A DNA stretch of 64,000 nucleotides from Macrolepiota albuminosa (lineage: Eukaryota; Basidiomycota; Agaricomycetes; Agaricales; Agaricaceae), in assembly GCA_027475525.1 (NCBI GenBank), contig JAMWFC010000037.1, forward strand, positions 67,419 to 131,418, given 5' to 3'. A model generated the notes under the pieces. The model did no database searches, was not told the DNA's origin, and saw nothing but the letters and a program-made list of their open reading frames with translations. The position numbers were made by a program, and so were the translations under genes. Below, piece after piece: positions 46,683-58,517 of the stretch. The number at the start of each line of letters is the position of its first letter. The stretch's first letter is position 1.

Positions 46683-47864
46683 CCAGGTGTGACTTTATCA
46701 TAACTGTCTATATAGCTTAGCATGCTATACTCTATGTTTTTAGCTAGTTTTTATATTGATTTATCAAGATTGTGTTGTCAATTGTAGTCTTTCTGCACTT
46801 GTTGAGTGCTGAATCTCACTATCATGATTATTTCCTTCCTCCTTCTCCAGATTTCAAAACATCATACCTCAAGTTCAAAGTTGAAAGACCTCAAACTCTC
46901 AAAAGTTAGACGGAATACTTCTATTCTGTTTGAAAATTGATATGCTGCAGGACTCAGCCTATAATAATGAAAATGATTTTAATAGATTATTTTTTCCATT
47001 CATTTCCAATAATAGTCAGTAAACAAACCCTGAGCCATTTTCTTATATCCTTTGCTTTCACTTCTTTGTACTTTTGTCAACTCAATCAACAATTTTTTTA
47101 TAATATTAGTCACATGTATTCACCAATAAAAACCACAATTCATCTGTTTACAATTATAATAAACCCAGTATTAAGTCCTAGAAGATTTTTCTAATTTCAG
47201 CACTTTTTATTCCTGATGATATATAATATTGGTAACTAGTGCTAGATCATCATTTATATCTATCTCTCTTCTATACAGAATTGGATTTCTTTACATGTCA
47301 TATAAATTGACAAAATATATACACATATCAATCAAAATGAGTGTTGACCTTAGTCTCTTTCCGCGCTTCCGATCGATCACGTGAATCAAGCCACATCATC
47401 CGTCGATGATTGACTTACAGCCTCAGTGGTTTACTCCTACCTAAACTCAACACTGAGGCTCATAATTATCGTGCATATATAGTGATATAGTCAGGTTCCG
47501 GGACTACAATGAGGATATGTAATAGCGAGATATGACGACTTAATCCTATTGCATACATTCCATGTGACTTACATCTGGAATCATTTGATAAAAATTTACC
47601 GAATCATTCCCAATACATTCTGCCTTTATTCATTGAGAGCCAGAGGAAGACATTTTCTAGCTTTCTTTGTATTTTGAATGACAATGATATTGACAATAAA
47701 ATCAAATATTAGTATATGTTGTCATATCTTCTAAACTAGATTTAAATTAATTTTGTCATTTTTTGATTAGAATATACAAGTAAAATATTAAATTGACCGT
47801 TCGTGTCGAAGGGAGTGCCCTGTCAGAGATTAACGAAAGACAGTGACTATAAGACCTGCATACT
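46683..47864. other. Boundary between TE block and host genes, no gene seen
   Basis: AT-rich sequence with an 85-codon ORF (46937-47194) lacking any motif. From about 47330 CpG frequency rises and the composition becomes that of the host gene block. Confidence 0.5.
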
Positions 47865-50800
47865 TCAACCCCTGACCCTCTCTTGCGGTTCCTGCCATGG
47901 AACATCTAGAATTCTGAATATCTCCTCTTCCGTCTCGGAAGCAACGAGTGTACCTAGTGGTTCTCAGTAAGCATAGCCATGGAAAATTTCATAGGACAGA
48001 AACAGCACTCGCCCGTATTTAATTTTACACGTCGATTCCGCGGATCACGAATGATTCCACCGAACAAGCCCCTCTGGTTCAGAGAATAGCCAAGTACATT
48101 GGCTTTCATGCGCATCGCACGATTAAACTGTGACAATGACTCAGAACTGAATGTGTCAGGGCCAACAAAGATTTGCAGTAGACGCACAATATCATCACCC
48201 TGGACATTTGAGTCAATTTTGTGGCTATAATAGAGGTGGACGCAACGAACCGTATAATATAAAAGCGCTGCACCGCGGGAAGTCCAAGGGACAGTCAGGA
48301 AGTCTATCCTTCGACGTTTTGAACCTTCTATATTTGGGACTCGACAGAGACCTCTATATATTGCCTCGAGGTCATCGGGATCCTCGGGAAGGGCAAGATC
48401 CTCTGTCAGAATACCAGCTTGATGAAGATTGGTAAGAAGCTGAGAAAGGACACCTGTAAACCAGTCAATGGACTGAGTCATCGCGAGGGTCGCTTAGAAA
48501 AGTTTAATACCTGCATGGGTCCCGTCATCTATCGGGCGAGTTATTAAAATGTCGATATCTCCACAGTCCGCTTTTCCTCTGCCAAAAATTGGAGTCTGCA
48601 TGCGAAGCAAAGAGATGATGGGAAAGATAGAGCTCACCTTCTATAACTTCCCATGATTTCGACAAAAAGTTTAGGGTCAATCTCAAGAGCTACAGGATCG
48701 GAGCTGAGGTTGTTGAGTCCGTACAACTAAGGAATTCGCTCACCAATGGGTTTAATCAGGTCAAATATCGCTTTTGCTTCTTCTCTGGGCATGCGATCAT
48801 TGATATCTGGCAAAAGCGAATTAAACTTCGAAGGTTGTAGAGAGATCGTTTGCCGAACCATCATAAAACCGAATACCAATTTCTTGGGCAGGAGTCAGTT
48901 TAACGCCTCCTTTTCCAGCTACCACGTCTGCAAGAGAACGACATCCAGCAGCATACCATTGATATGCTGTCGACTGGCCAACTCCATAGACGCCTTGGAA
49001 TATCTTCGTCGTCTTGACATCGTCGGTTCTCTCATAGCCAATACGACGCAGCCCTCCTGTCTCGATAATTTCCATAATCTAGTAATCCGTCTGTGAGAAC
49101 CTAGACAGAGGACGTATAGTATTTGCACGTACCTTCGCAGCGGTCTTTTCCCCGACGCCGCGAATGGCGCGTGCCTCAGCAAACGATGCAATCCGTCTAG
49201 GATAATTTCGTAGGGCACGGATGCCTGAAGTCGTCTCAACGGCTAAATATGATGCTATTGACCACCGACTTACATTTGCTGTAGCTGAACACCCGCCAAC
49301 GATCATCATCCCCTAACTTTGCCGCATGAAGTGTTTTGAGCTCTTCGAGCTGTATGTATTCATTTGGGATTTGTAAAATTAGAGAGGTACGGATCATCAA
49401 ACTAACTTTGTCAATGATATCTTGGTTAATGCAAGTTTTCCTTTGGATTTCTTTGTTGTCGCATGTCCATCCCTGTACACCATGAAGGTCAGGAAGGTTC
49501 CCGAAGCAAGTTTGTACTAATGTACCCGCTTAGCTGGTGGTCCTCGAGCAACGACTGGCTCCTCTACATCCGATTCAGATGGCGGACCTTCAGATTCTGT
49601 AACTTCTCCTCTCCTAGCCCACTAGTTGTTCGCAAAATGACTCAGCAACAGGAGCAATACGAGTCATACAAGCGAGAGTCCGCTTACCTCGGTCTCCGCC
49701 TCGGCACGCGCTTTTGCGTAGAAATCTGCCAAAGGATCGTCATTATTTGAGGCTTTGCTTGGGCCAGCTGCTTTGACTATCGACGAGGAGCTTGTCGTAC
49801 GGCTTCGTCTCCGCCGTCCCGTTTGATCTGGGGAACTCGGCGGCGATAGTAATACCCCCGGCGCACGATAGGCATTCTGTTCTTCGTCCTCGGAGTCATT
49901 TACATCGCGCATAGACCGTGAACTGGAGGTGCTTGGACGCCTAGGCTTGTCCTGGGTAAATTCCCTGAAGGAAAATTCGTCGTTTAGTCAAGCCGTGTGA
50001 AAAATGAATTAAAGACTTGCGAAATGTGGCTGAATTCCATAGCATCAGGTGTTTTCGGCTCAGCCTTAGCCTTTCCCTTATCATTAGCTCTAGGATGAAC
50101 CTTTACCCCGGCATCAATCCGCTGGGAGAACGCAGCATGCCAGAAGACTAAGTCATCCATATACATCTTGGTGTTCTTCTTCATGTTTGACGGCCTCGAA
50201 AATCCTTTGAGTACCCAATCCCAAGTGACGGTTGGTATATGATGAGGGATCTCGCTTAGGTCGTCGAGCCCGAGAGCACGTAGCGTGGCGGGAACTTGAG
50301 CATCGGTCACGATGTGGGTCGTGATGGATGGATCGTATCGCGGAATCAGAGTTCCTCCGTGCCGCACAATCTGGGGATGTTCAGCATGACAGCATACGAA
50401 ATTTAGCAGTCAAACTTACAAGGTCCATTCGGCCACGCGTCCGTTCAGACGCATATGTCATATCACCTCCCGTATAGAAGATATTCAAGCCGTGGAGGAA
50501 TTTATGGTTTGGTACGGGCATATCAGTAGACGTTGCTGCCATTTTAACCTTGAACTTATCAACCAGCCTCTGAGCATATTCTTCCGGCGTCACCGGTGCA
50601 GACTTCTCCTTCTTTCCTTTCATACCTTTTGGCTTCGGCTTTTCCGTTACTTCCTTACTCTTTCCTTTAGTAATAGCTGTGTCGGAATGGGATGGTGATT
50701 TCCCGTTTCTATGCTTGGTTGAAGCGACTAGTGCTGCCGCAGGTGGTGAGGAGGAGCGTGGCGATGAGGAGGCCGAGGACACGTGAATCACCGACTCATC

Positions 50801-52541
50801 ATCGTCATCAGTTGCATTCCTCGACGCCGTAGCTACGGATTTTGAGGCTAGTTTGATATGTTTGTGTCTTCTCCGAGTGGAAACGTGTGCTGCTATTCGC
50901 TGCTTGACTTCTAGGTAGAGGCTGGGAGCTGCTTCAGAGGAGTTTGGCTTGTCGATCCTAGAGATTCCTTGTAGAGGCAACGTGGGAGGATCAGGTACGT
51001 GAGATGTTGGGCCTGGAGGAGCAATAGTCTTCAAATCGAGTGGTGTTATCTTCCCAAACGGAGCAATCTTCCCTTTGACAGGCGTACGGCGAAGTGGAGC
51101 TTTCCTTTTAAAACCACAGCTATCGCTGAACCTGAATGACACAAAGGCATGAGTTAATTGTGTCAAGGTGTCAAGATGAAGCGTGGTGAATCATACGATG
51201 ATATCTCCGCAATCTCTTCAATTGAAGAGAACGACGGCAATGCCATCTGGGAATGCTGCTTCTTCTGAGCCGGAGATGAGCCGATACCTGAAAGGGCTTT
51301 TCGTTTCAATTTGCTAGGAGTCTGCCTTGGCATTGCAGGAGTTGAGGGGGTGGGAACATAGGACGCAGAGTCTAGTCCCTCAAGCGATGATTCATCATCA
51401 ACGCTGCGCAAACAGGTATGATGCATGCACAGTCAAAATCAACGACGGGTCATACCGTGAGATGCCGTGATAGGCGGTATTTACTGATAATGGTCCTTCA
51501 CTTCGAGAATTACTCGCATACAAGTCGCCCTGATGAGGCAGCGACGAGTTATCCTTGTCCTGGAGCTTGGAGGACCACTCTTGGTTCCATAAGCCATATT
51601 CTTCATGCTGGACCCTGACAATGGTAAATATGCAGAGGTATAAGGAACGCAAACGAGATATTCCTTTACCTGGACTCATTGCATATGTGCAAAGCGGAAG
51701 ATGATGGAACTGCAGAAATTTCAGCTACTTTCTGAGTAGCTCCCGGTGGTACAGGTTCGTGATGGACCATCATTTGACCTAAACGAGAAAGATCCTCTGC
51801 CGATACCTCAAGGTTGTCTCGTGCAACAGTCGCTCCATCGTCGAGGCTTAATAAAAAGATGTGTGAAAATTAGCCGAGATAAGAAAATTACGCATACATA
51901 GGTGAATTCAATATAGTATTGCCCAAATCGAGATTCTCAGGACTCGACGGAGAGGTCTTGACATCGTGATATTGTAAAGTTTCGGTTGCAGGTGACATTT
52001 GCGGCATATTCTTCTTGTGTGGCGTGGTCTCTACTTGGGCTAGAGACGCTTTGCGTTTACGCATTTGAAGCGAAGCTTCCTGTAAGTTATCATGAAAGCT
52101 ACTTTCCACAGCCTTGAAAGGCCTGTAGCTCGTCAATATCTTCAGTTTCATTAAGAAAAGGGCCTCACTCAATTGGATCCGGGACATTCAGGTTGGTAAC
52201 ACTGTTACCACATCCTCTTAGATTGATTATGAAAGCGTAGTTCGTGCATTATACCTCATGTTTAATTTCTCAGCCCTTCCATGAGGTCTTTGGCTCGATT
52301 TGTCGATAATCTTCTTCTGCGGGGCGTTGTCATCCATCTTCCCGGACATTGAACTCAAATGCTCGATAACGCTTCTTCTTTCGCCTTGATCTTGGGAGGA
52401 ACCAGGTTCCTTAATCTTCTGTTCATGAATGATGTTTCGACTGCTTCTGTGCACACCGATTCGCTCAAGGTAATCGTCAATATCCTCATCAGGTAGGTTC
52501 ATCCGTTCGGCTTGCTCGCGATAGTACACATCTAGGTCCAT
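47865..52541 (-). CDS. POL4: Family X DNA polymerase (Pol4 / Pol lambda-like)
   Basis: A repair polymerase for base excision repair and end joining. The start is the ATG at 52541 (MDLDVYYREQAERM) and the stop is at 47865-47867. Over ten short introns are needed. Order: long disordered Ser/Lys-rich N-terminal region; a BRCT domain (GLNIFYTGGDM and GGTLIPRYDPSITTHIVTD, about 50480-50290; HIPTVTWDWVL); a second linker; the 8-kDa lyase domain with helix-hairpin-helix (SFAEARAIRGVGEKTA); fingers (GVYGVGQSTAYQWY); palm with GSYRRGK...CGDIDILI, the two metal Asp codons at 48551-48559, and the third Asp in RRIDFLT at 48302-48304; thumb ending in ASETEEEIFRILDVPWQEP. The last intron needs a GC...AG splice near 48010. 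The gene appears complete. Whether the N-terminal exons (52541-51400) belong to this gene or a separate one is inferred from orientation and the PDEDIDDYLERIG opening. Confidence 0.85.
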
Positions 52542-53197
52542 CTTGAGGCAGATACTCGCAAAGAGAGGTAAAAGCAGCTTGATAACGCAGGCTGGCAGCG
52601 TGGAGCCTGATGACCGGATAAAAAAAGAACAGGGGTTCTGCACATAACGTGACGGAACACGACACACACGTGTTGTGACTCGTGCCCTCAGGTGATGTGA
52701 CACTTCCTCATCGCGCGGTGAGGTTTCGGAATCCCTGGTATGGTTTTGTTGTTTCTAATTAAACAACAAGTTCCCCGTCCATGAAACTGGTGCCGCCAGA
52801 CCATATAGATTCTGCGCAAATGTTGACTTGCTTGCGAGTTGGAGATATTTCTAGTATGTTGTCATACTGACAGTTTCGGATCACCACTGGCACATGTACC
52901 TGGGCAACTCAAAATCGACAGAGTCCTATCTGTCCTCTTCTAATATCTCAATTGGCTCGTGATCTGACGTGAGAGGTATTTCCTCTGTGCCTTGAGGCAC
53001 AGCGGCAATATATAACGCCTGGGATGTAACTACGTGAAGGCACACTGCATGTACGACGCACATACAAAGCAGTTCAGGTATGCGGATTGGCTACGATTAC
53101 TTCCACCTTTGTGAAGTACTGAAGCCGCCCTTCCATTCAGTTATCTTTTCTAGATTATTTTTGGACAGATCAGACAGTTTATAGCTCTTCCTCAAGA
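52542..53197. promoter_or_regulatory. Divergent intergenic region between POL4 and methyltransferase
   Basis: 656 bp separate the two divergent starts. It contains acacgtgttgtgac near 52670 (an E-box-like cacgtg is part of it) and a tatataacg near 53010 that could serve the plus-strand gene. No ORF of interest. Confidence 0.4.
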
Positions 53198-54543
53198 ATG
53201 TCTTCTCCTCCACCAGAAGCTGAAGTTTACGATTACGACAGCGACGAAGAATCCATTGATGTGTCGCGCCAGATGATGGACGCCCTAACTAATGCAGAGA
53301 TTCCTGATCCCTGCCCCCTCCTAGCCGAGCTCACTGCAGAGCAATTCCCGCTCCACTTTTCCGAGAGGGACGGCCGCCTATTCCATTCCAGCCATTCTTC
53401 GCCTTATCCCCTCCCAGTAGACACACCAGAGCAAGAAGTGAGTCCCTCCTAATGCCGTTTTTCGCCGAGAGCTAATTATGGAATCGTTGGTAACCTTCGA
53501 ATTCGATTCCCTAGCGACTCAAGGTCACCCATGTCATTCTGTATCGGCTGATTGGTGCACACTATGTCGGACCAGTTTCTGAAACTCTGGCGCCAACGTC
53601 TGAGCGGCAGAAATTGGTCCTGGACCTTTGTACGGGAAGTGGGGGATGGTATGTCGCTTAACATTATTCCAAGGATCACCTATGGTGTTTCTTCCCATCA
53701 ATCGCACCAGCTGACAGGCTTAATTGATTGTTCACAGGGTGATGGATATGGCAAGGCAATTCCCGCATGTTCAATTTAGAGGTATCGATATAGGTAGGGA
53801 ACTTCATCAATTGCCGGTTTATCTCGTCACCGCTTCTTTTCACCCCGACTAAATCTTCCGTTGCGGTGCACAGTACCGATTGCCACAAGATATCCACTAC
53901 CCAATGTACAATTTGAAATGCACGATGTAAACACGTCATGGAGGTGGCGCACGGCTTCCATCGACATGGTACATGCTCGAAGTGTCTCTATGGCTGTGAG
54001 TCCCCTACAACGTAGTCTCGCTTCATGAAATAGTAACATCCCGCCAACTAGGTTATTGATTACGCAGCCGTCCTCCAGGAGGTCGGACGTGTCCTCCGAC
54101 CCAATGGCCTGTTTGTCTCTTACGAATGGGGCAGGTATCCTGCAGTCCACCCTATCATAGGCTTTAGTCCCTTAGAACGTGCGCCTGGAGTTTGTCAGTT
54201 CTTCGATGCACTGAACCGGGCGCTCGATGTGTGCCGAGGGATACAGCCTGTCGCCGGTACCGTTCCGGCTTTGCTAGCCGATGCAGGATGCTTTCGCGAC
54301 GTCACAGCTTTGTTGTACTACATGCCCATTGGCCCTTGGCATGGGGACCCGTGGATGAAAGAACTAGGAAAGGGATTCAGGGCGACGCTCGTGCGGTACG
54401 CGGATTCTGTGAAGCCACTGTTGTTAGAGGCGGGATGGACCGAAGTGCAGGTAGCAGAAATCGTAGCGGCCTATCTGCATGACTTGAGAACAGTACCAGG
54501 TTTGGTCGCGGTTTTGCACACCGTGCATGCTCAAAGGATCTAG
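53198..54543 (+). CDS. SAM-dependent methyltransferase (LaeA/UMTA-like)
   Basis: Five exons: 53198-53437, 53524-53648, 53738-53793, 53874-53995 and 54052-54543, which join in frame to 344 residues. Motif I is LDLCTGSGGWVMDMA (about residue 115), followed by QFRGIDI (motif for the ribose-binding acid) and DMVHARSVSMA, then the post-motif GRVLRPNGLFVSYEWGR. This is the seven-beta-strand class I methyltransferase layout seen in the large LaeA-like fungal group. Substrate unknown; members act on small molecules or proteins, and regulators such as LaeA belong here. The C-terminal about 150 residues form a helical cap (RPALL-type, PIGPWHGDPWMKELG). No biosynthetic cluster surrounds it, so a cluster-regulatory role is not implied. 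Confidence 0.85.
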
Positions 54544-55486
54544 CGTGCAAGAGTTCATTTGGTATCTTTCTGACAGATATGTTTGTTGGATTTTGTATGA
54601 GTCGGTTGTATCATATGCAGATTATGCGAGGTTAGTGTCCGTGTGTCTGGAGGGTAAGGCATCAGCATGCTCGTGCGGAGAAGATTACAAACTCAATCGA
54701 CGGAAACCACAGAATATAAGAACATGCATGAATGCATAGCTGCGGTTAAATGCATTTGCAGTTCCGATGGACTGAAATGGAAACCTAGCGAAATCAGTTA
54801 TTATTAGGATGAATTATTCGCAGGATCCGGGACCATGGACGCCATTGCTGGTTATACTATTTCTTCCCTACCTTTTCCCCGTTGGAAAATGTACACTTCC
54901 AATGTCAAATTGACTGATCGTTCCGCAGAATAACTTTGATTTACGTGCATTATTAATAATAGTAAAGGCTGTTCTGTCTCTCTGTCTTTTCCCAGGGCAT
55001 TTTGTTGGCGATCAGTCGAGGACCTCAGCGCCATTTCCTGCGTGATTCTTAAAACTTACAATGAGCACCACTGTCTTTTCCTCTAGAGCTTGGTGTCGAG
55101 GATAACTATACATCAGTTGTGCTGATAATTCGTTGAGAACTGCATACCAATGGAACCTAGGTATGTAGATGAAAATTCTGCTCTTCGAAAGTTTAGGTAC
55201 CGGCCAGGCTGAGCTCGAGAATCTCCTGTGTATATGAATGAATAATATTCGATATTCAATGGTCTGTTCAAGTATTGGCTTCGATCAACACGCAAATCAG
55301 TCTCAATCATTAAATTTCGTTTCATAGAGAACCTCCTCTTGACCATCGCATAATTTACAAGTATGTAACAGAAATCATCGCGGAAGTCGAAATTCAGAAG
55401 GGATACTTACCGGAATAATCCGGAAGCCCAGCAAGTCCGAAAACAACTGGTACACACAAACATCCTTGCTCTCCACAAAATTCTTG
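54544..55486. other. Intergenic, no gene seen
   Basis: Upstream region of QCR2. Short ORFs on both strands carry no motif. A minus-strand frame over 55375-55965 is antisense to the QCR2 exons. Confidence 0.5.
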
Positions 55487-56984
55487 ATGTTTGCCGCCGG
55501 ACTGTCGACAGCGCGGAACGCGCAGCGTATAGCGACGCGTTCATTCGCTACCGTCGTTGAAAGTGCTGGACTCAGGGTGGCTACGACCGAGGCCAGCCAA
55601 CCGACTTCGTCCGTGACGGTCCTCGTTAAAGCCGGAAGCAGATTTGAGACGAAACCAGGCGTTGCTAATGCCCTGAAAAACTTTGCTTTTAAGGTCAGGA
55701 AATGCTGGTAGGGAATATTGGTGAGATATTTATAAATTTGATAGAGTACGGCGAAACGGTCGGCCCTCGGGACGGTTCGCGAGAGTGAACTATACGGAGG
55801 TGTCTTGTCTGCTAGCTTGACGAGGGAACATCTCGCCTTGACGGCTGAGTTCCTTCGTGGTGACGAGTGAGTCATTCTGGATTCCGTATCTCTCATAAAC
55901 CGAAAAATTTGTAGGCAGTTCTTCGTTGATGTGCTTTCATCTTTCGTCAACTCTGCTAAATTCACTCGTCATGAATTTGAAGAATACGTGACACCGCTGA
56001 TTGAGGCCGACACCGCTGCAGTCAATGCTGACCCTGCTACTCATGCAGTTGATATCGCTCATGCCCTGGCTTTCCGTTCTGGTCTCGGCGCGTCGCTTTT
56101 CGCACCCTCACATTCTTCTCTCACCGCGGAAGACATCAAGGCCTTCGCAAAATCTGCCTTCACTAAAGGCAACATCGCTGTTTTGGGCTCAGGTATTGAA
56201 CAATCACTCCTTTCTCAACTCGTCGAGAAGTCCTTCACTGCCACCCCGTCCTCCACTTCTGCTACATCCCCTGTCTCAACTTATTTCGGTGGTGAGACCC
56301 GTATCAACGCTCACAATGGTCCGCAAACTGTTTTCATCGGTTATGGCGCAACTGGCACGCCTTCTCCTGAGCTCGCTGCTCTTGCGGCTCATATTTCGCC
56401 TGCCCCTTCTATCAAGTGGTCAAAGGGTATTTCTCCATTGAGCTTGGCGATCCCTGCTCATGCGTCTGTGCAATCTGTATACCTCCCGTATTCAGACGCA
56501 ACCCTCGTAGGGATCCTTGTCCAGGGCGCGTCTGCCGCGGAGGTAAAGACAGCTTCTACTGCTGCGGTTGCGGAGTTGAAGAAGGCTGCCACTGGTTTGT
56601 CGGCTGAAGACCTCAAGAAGGCGGTCGCAAAGGCTAAATTCGCTGCTGCGAATGCTGCGGAGAGAAGGGATGGTCTCGCAGCTACGTTGGGCTCCCAGGT
56701 ATGCTCTGCTGGGCAGTTGCAAAATCCTGTCAAGGTTGTTGATACAGTGTTTTCTTTAGATCCTTTCTAGTGCTCCTGTGACACTTGATGCGACTCTCGC
56801 ATCTTTCAACAATGTCTCGGCGCAAGGGTTCTCGAAAGTGAGTCATGTTTCGTTCTATGCGGAAGATCTGGCTTCTGACTCCAAATTTCAACAGGCCGTG
56901 TCCGAACTCGTCAAAGGCAAACCTACTTATGTCGTTATTGGGGACGCGACTGCCCTGCCATACGCCGACGAGATCGGTCTCTGA
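55487..56984 (+). CDS. QCR2: Cytochrome bc1 complex core subunit 2
   Basis: Structural core protein of respiratory complex III on the matrix side of the inner mitochondrial membrane. Exons 55487-55693, 55745-55866, 55915-56698, 56760-56837 and 56895-56984 join in frame to 426 residues, the usual size. The start is the ATG at 55487; the N-terminus (MFAAGLSTARNAQRIATRSFA) is basic and Ser/Arg-rich, a mitochondrial presequence. The M16-peptidase-like fold shows as SSVTVLVKAGSRFE, GVANALKNFAFK, ESELYGG and LTREHLALTAEFLRGDE; the zinc-binding HxxEH of active M16 peptidases is absent, as expected. The second half has YFGGETRINAHNGPQTVFIGYGA. It ends ATALPYADEIGL. Intact. Confidence 0.93.
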
Positions 56985-57409
56985 AGACAGGTATAAAGAA
57001 AAATCGCATGTTGTCCATAGAATTTTCTCACGCCATCAATACACTAATAATGGATAACTGGACTTTTCTGAAGATCATCGTGGATTGAGAATGTCCCAGA
57101 TACAACAAATTCTTCCAGGTTTCGATTCTTTGCTAACCGAGCAACATGACTCGACACTCAATTCGAACATCAGAAGATGTCGATTGATATCTACGGGTCC
57201 GCCCATCATCTGCTCGAGCACCTGTCCAATCTTAGTCGCTGCGGACTGACTCATGAGTTTTTCCACGAACAGGTGGCGTTCCCGCTATGGAAATTTGCAA
57301 AAGGTTATAAAAGCACGTATTGTCTTTCTTCTCTTTACTATTCCGACAACCTTGTCTGAGCTTTGACACAATCGCGCTTTCGCTCGCGCACTAAACTAAT
57401 AATAATTTC
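56985..57409. other. Intergenic, no gene seen
   Basis: QCR2 terminator region and promoter of the next small gene. Pyrimidine-rich tcttctctttactattcc near 57330 precedes the small ORF. Confidence 0.45.
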
Positions 57410-57724
57410 ATGTTCCCTACCTCCGCTAACTCCTCCACTACCACCCTTACCTCGCCGCCACCGCAGAAGGCGCAGCCAAAAAACTACGAAGCAGCATTTG
57501 GCGCTCTCTCCATGACATATGGTCTTGGCCCTAGTGTTTTGATGCCTACGCCTCCTCCAAAGACACATACCTCCCAGCGCTTTCCATCTTCCCCTACAAA
57601 AACGGAGAAGCCTGCCATAGTTCAATCACACACACAGAAGGACCACAATGCCGCGTTTGCATCACTCGTGTCCTTTCATGGCTTCGGTAACTCACGGCCG
57701 CCGAGATCGGGCAATGCAAAGTGA
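57410..57724 (+). CDS. Small protein with a duplicated AAF...GxG motif, unknown
   Basis: A single uninterrupted ORF of 104 residues starting at an ATG. It contains two copies of a 17-residue motif: KNYEAAFGALSMTYGLG (residues 24-40) and KDHNAAFASLVSFHGFG (residues 77-93), separated by a proline- and threonine-rich linker (PTPPPKTH). The pattern is K-x2-(E/N)-AAF-x2-L-x3-(Y/H)-G-x-G. No signal peptide or membrane segment. The duplication inside such a short protein supports it being a real gene. A role in protein binding or stress response can only be guessed, so none is assigned. Confidence 0.6.
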   Translation: MFPTSANSSTTTLTSPPPQKAQPKNYEAAFGALSMTYGLGPSVLMPTPPPKTHTSQRFPSSPTKTEKPAIVQSHTQKDHNAAFASLVSFHGFGNSRPPRSGNAK

Positions 57725-58517
57725 GAGGCATGTAAGCTTGATTTTCACCTTGTCTTGATGCTCGTGATTGATTTTTTTTCACAAACAGATGAGTCTGTCT
57801 CTGGACCATCTCCATTTCCCCCGTAGTTGCACAACCGGCGTCGTTCGCAACCTTTTTTTATTTGATTATTTCGAGTGATGTGAATGTATGTACTTGTCGT
57901 TTGGAGAAGTTGGATTATCTTCGCACCGCCATGGATTAGGCTTGTGATAGATTTCTGCTGAACTGTTAGGCTGAATATAGAACTTGAGGCTTGAATGCTA
58001 AAGTTACCTCATTCAGTTGATGTCTACGCTATAAGTCCGTGCAACACTATTGGAGTCATCGCCGTAATAGAATGCGTTTCAATAAGATCAGGGTGGAGTA
58101 TCCAGTAAGGTCTTGTTCTAATAATCGCCACATATCAAACTTCGACTTGAAGTGCTGTGCGAACCAGCAAGGACGTTTAAGGCAAGCCTGTGCGCGTCAA
58201 GCTCGTGAGTCGGTAACCGGACCGGGCTTCCCCCGTTAACCGTGTCCTTTCTCCATTTTTCCCTCTCAAAAAATTGATTTTTACACAAATACTCACGCGA
58301 CCTAGTTCCTCCCGATGCCAATTTATAGCTGCTGTGAATGATTGGCTTCCTGGAAGAGCATTCTGATGATGTACCTGGAATTCGCATGATAACACCTCTT
58401 GTTGCATTCTTGAGTTTATCAGACGCGGTTACCAATACCTATTTAGAGCGGCTCAAACATGTCCCAGCCGTCGAGACGGGCCGGACAGGAGGTCTTGCAG
58501 CAAACTAGCCTTATACC
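57725..58517. other. Intergenic, no gene seen
   Basis: Separates the small gene from the sugar transporter. ORFs at 58039-58239 and on the minus strand at 58118-58435 show no motif. Confidence 0.45.

Noticed and set aside
46937..47194. 85-codon ORF in AT-rich DNA
   Set aside because: No motif, AT-driven composition, no neighbours or splice signals to support it.
55375..55965. 196-codon minus-strand ORF
   Set aside because: Antisense to QCR2 exons 1-3, which have clear homology and splice sites.
53198..57724. A secondary-metabolite cluster around the LaeA-like methyltransferase
   Set aside because: The neighbours are a DNA polymerase, QCR2 and a small unknown gene; there is no synthase, P450 or tailoring enzyme.
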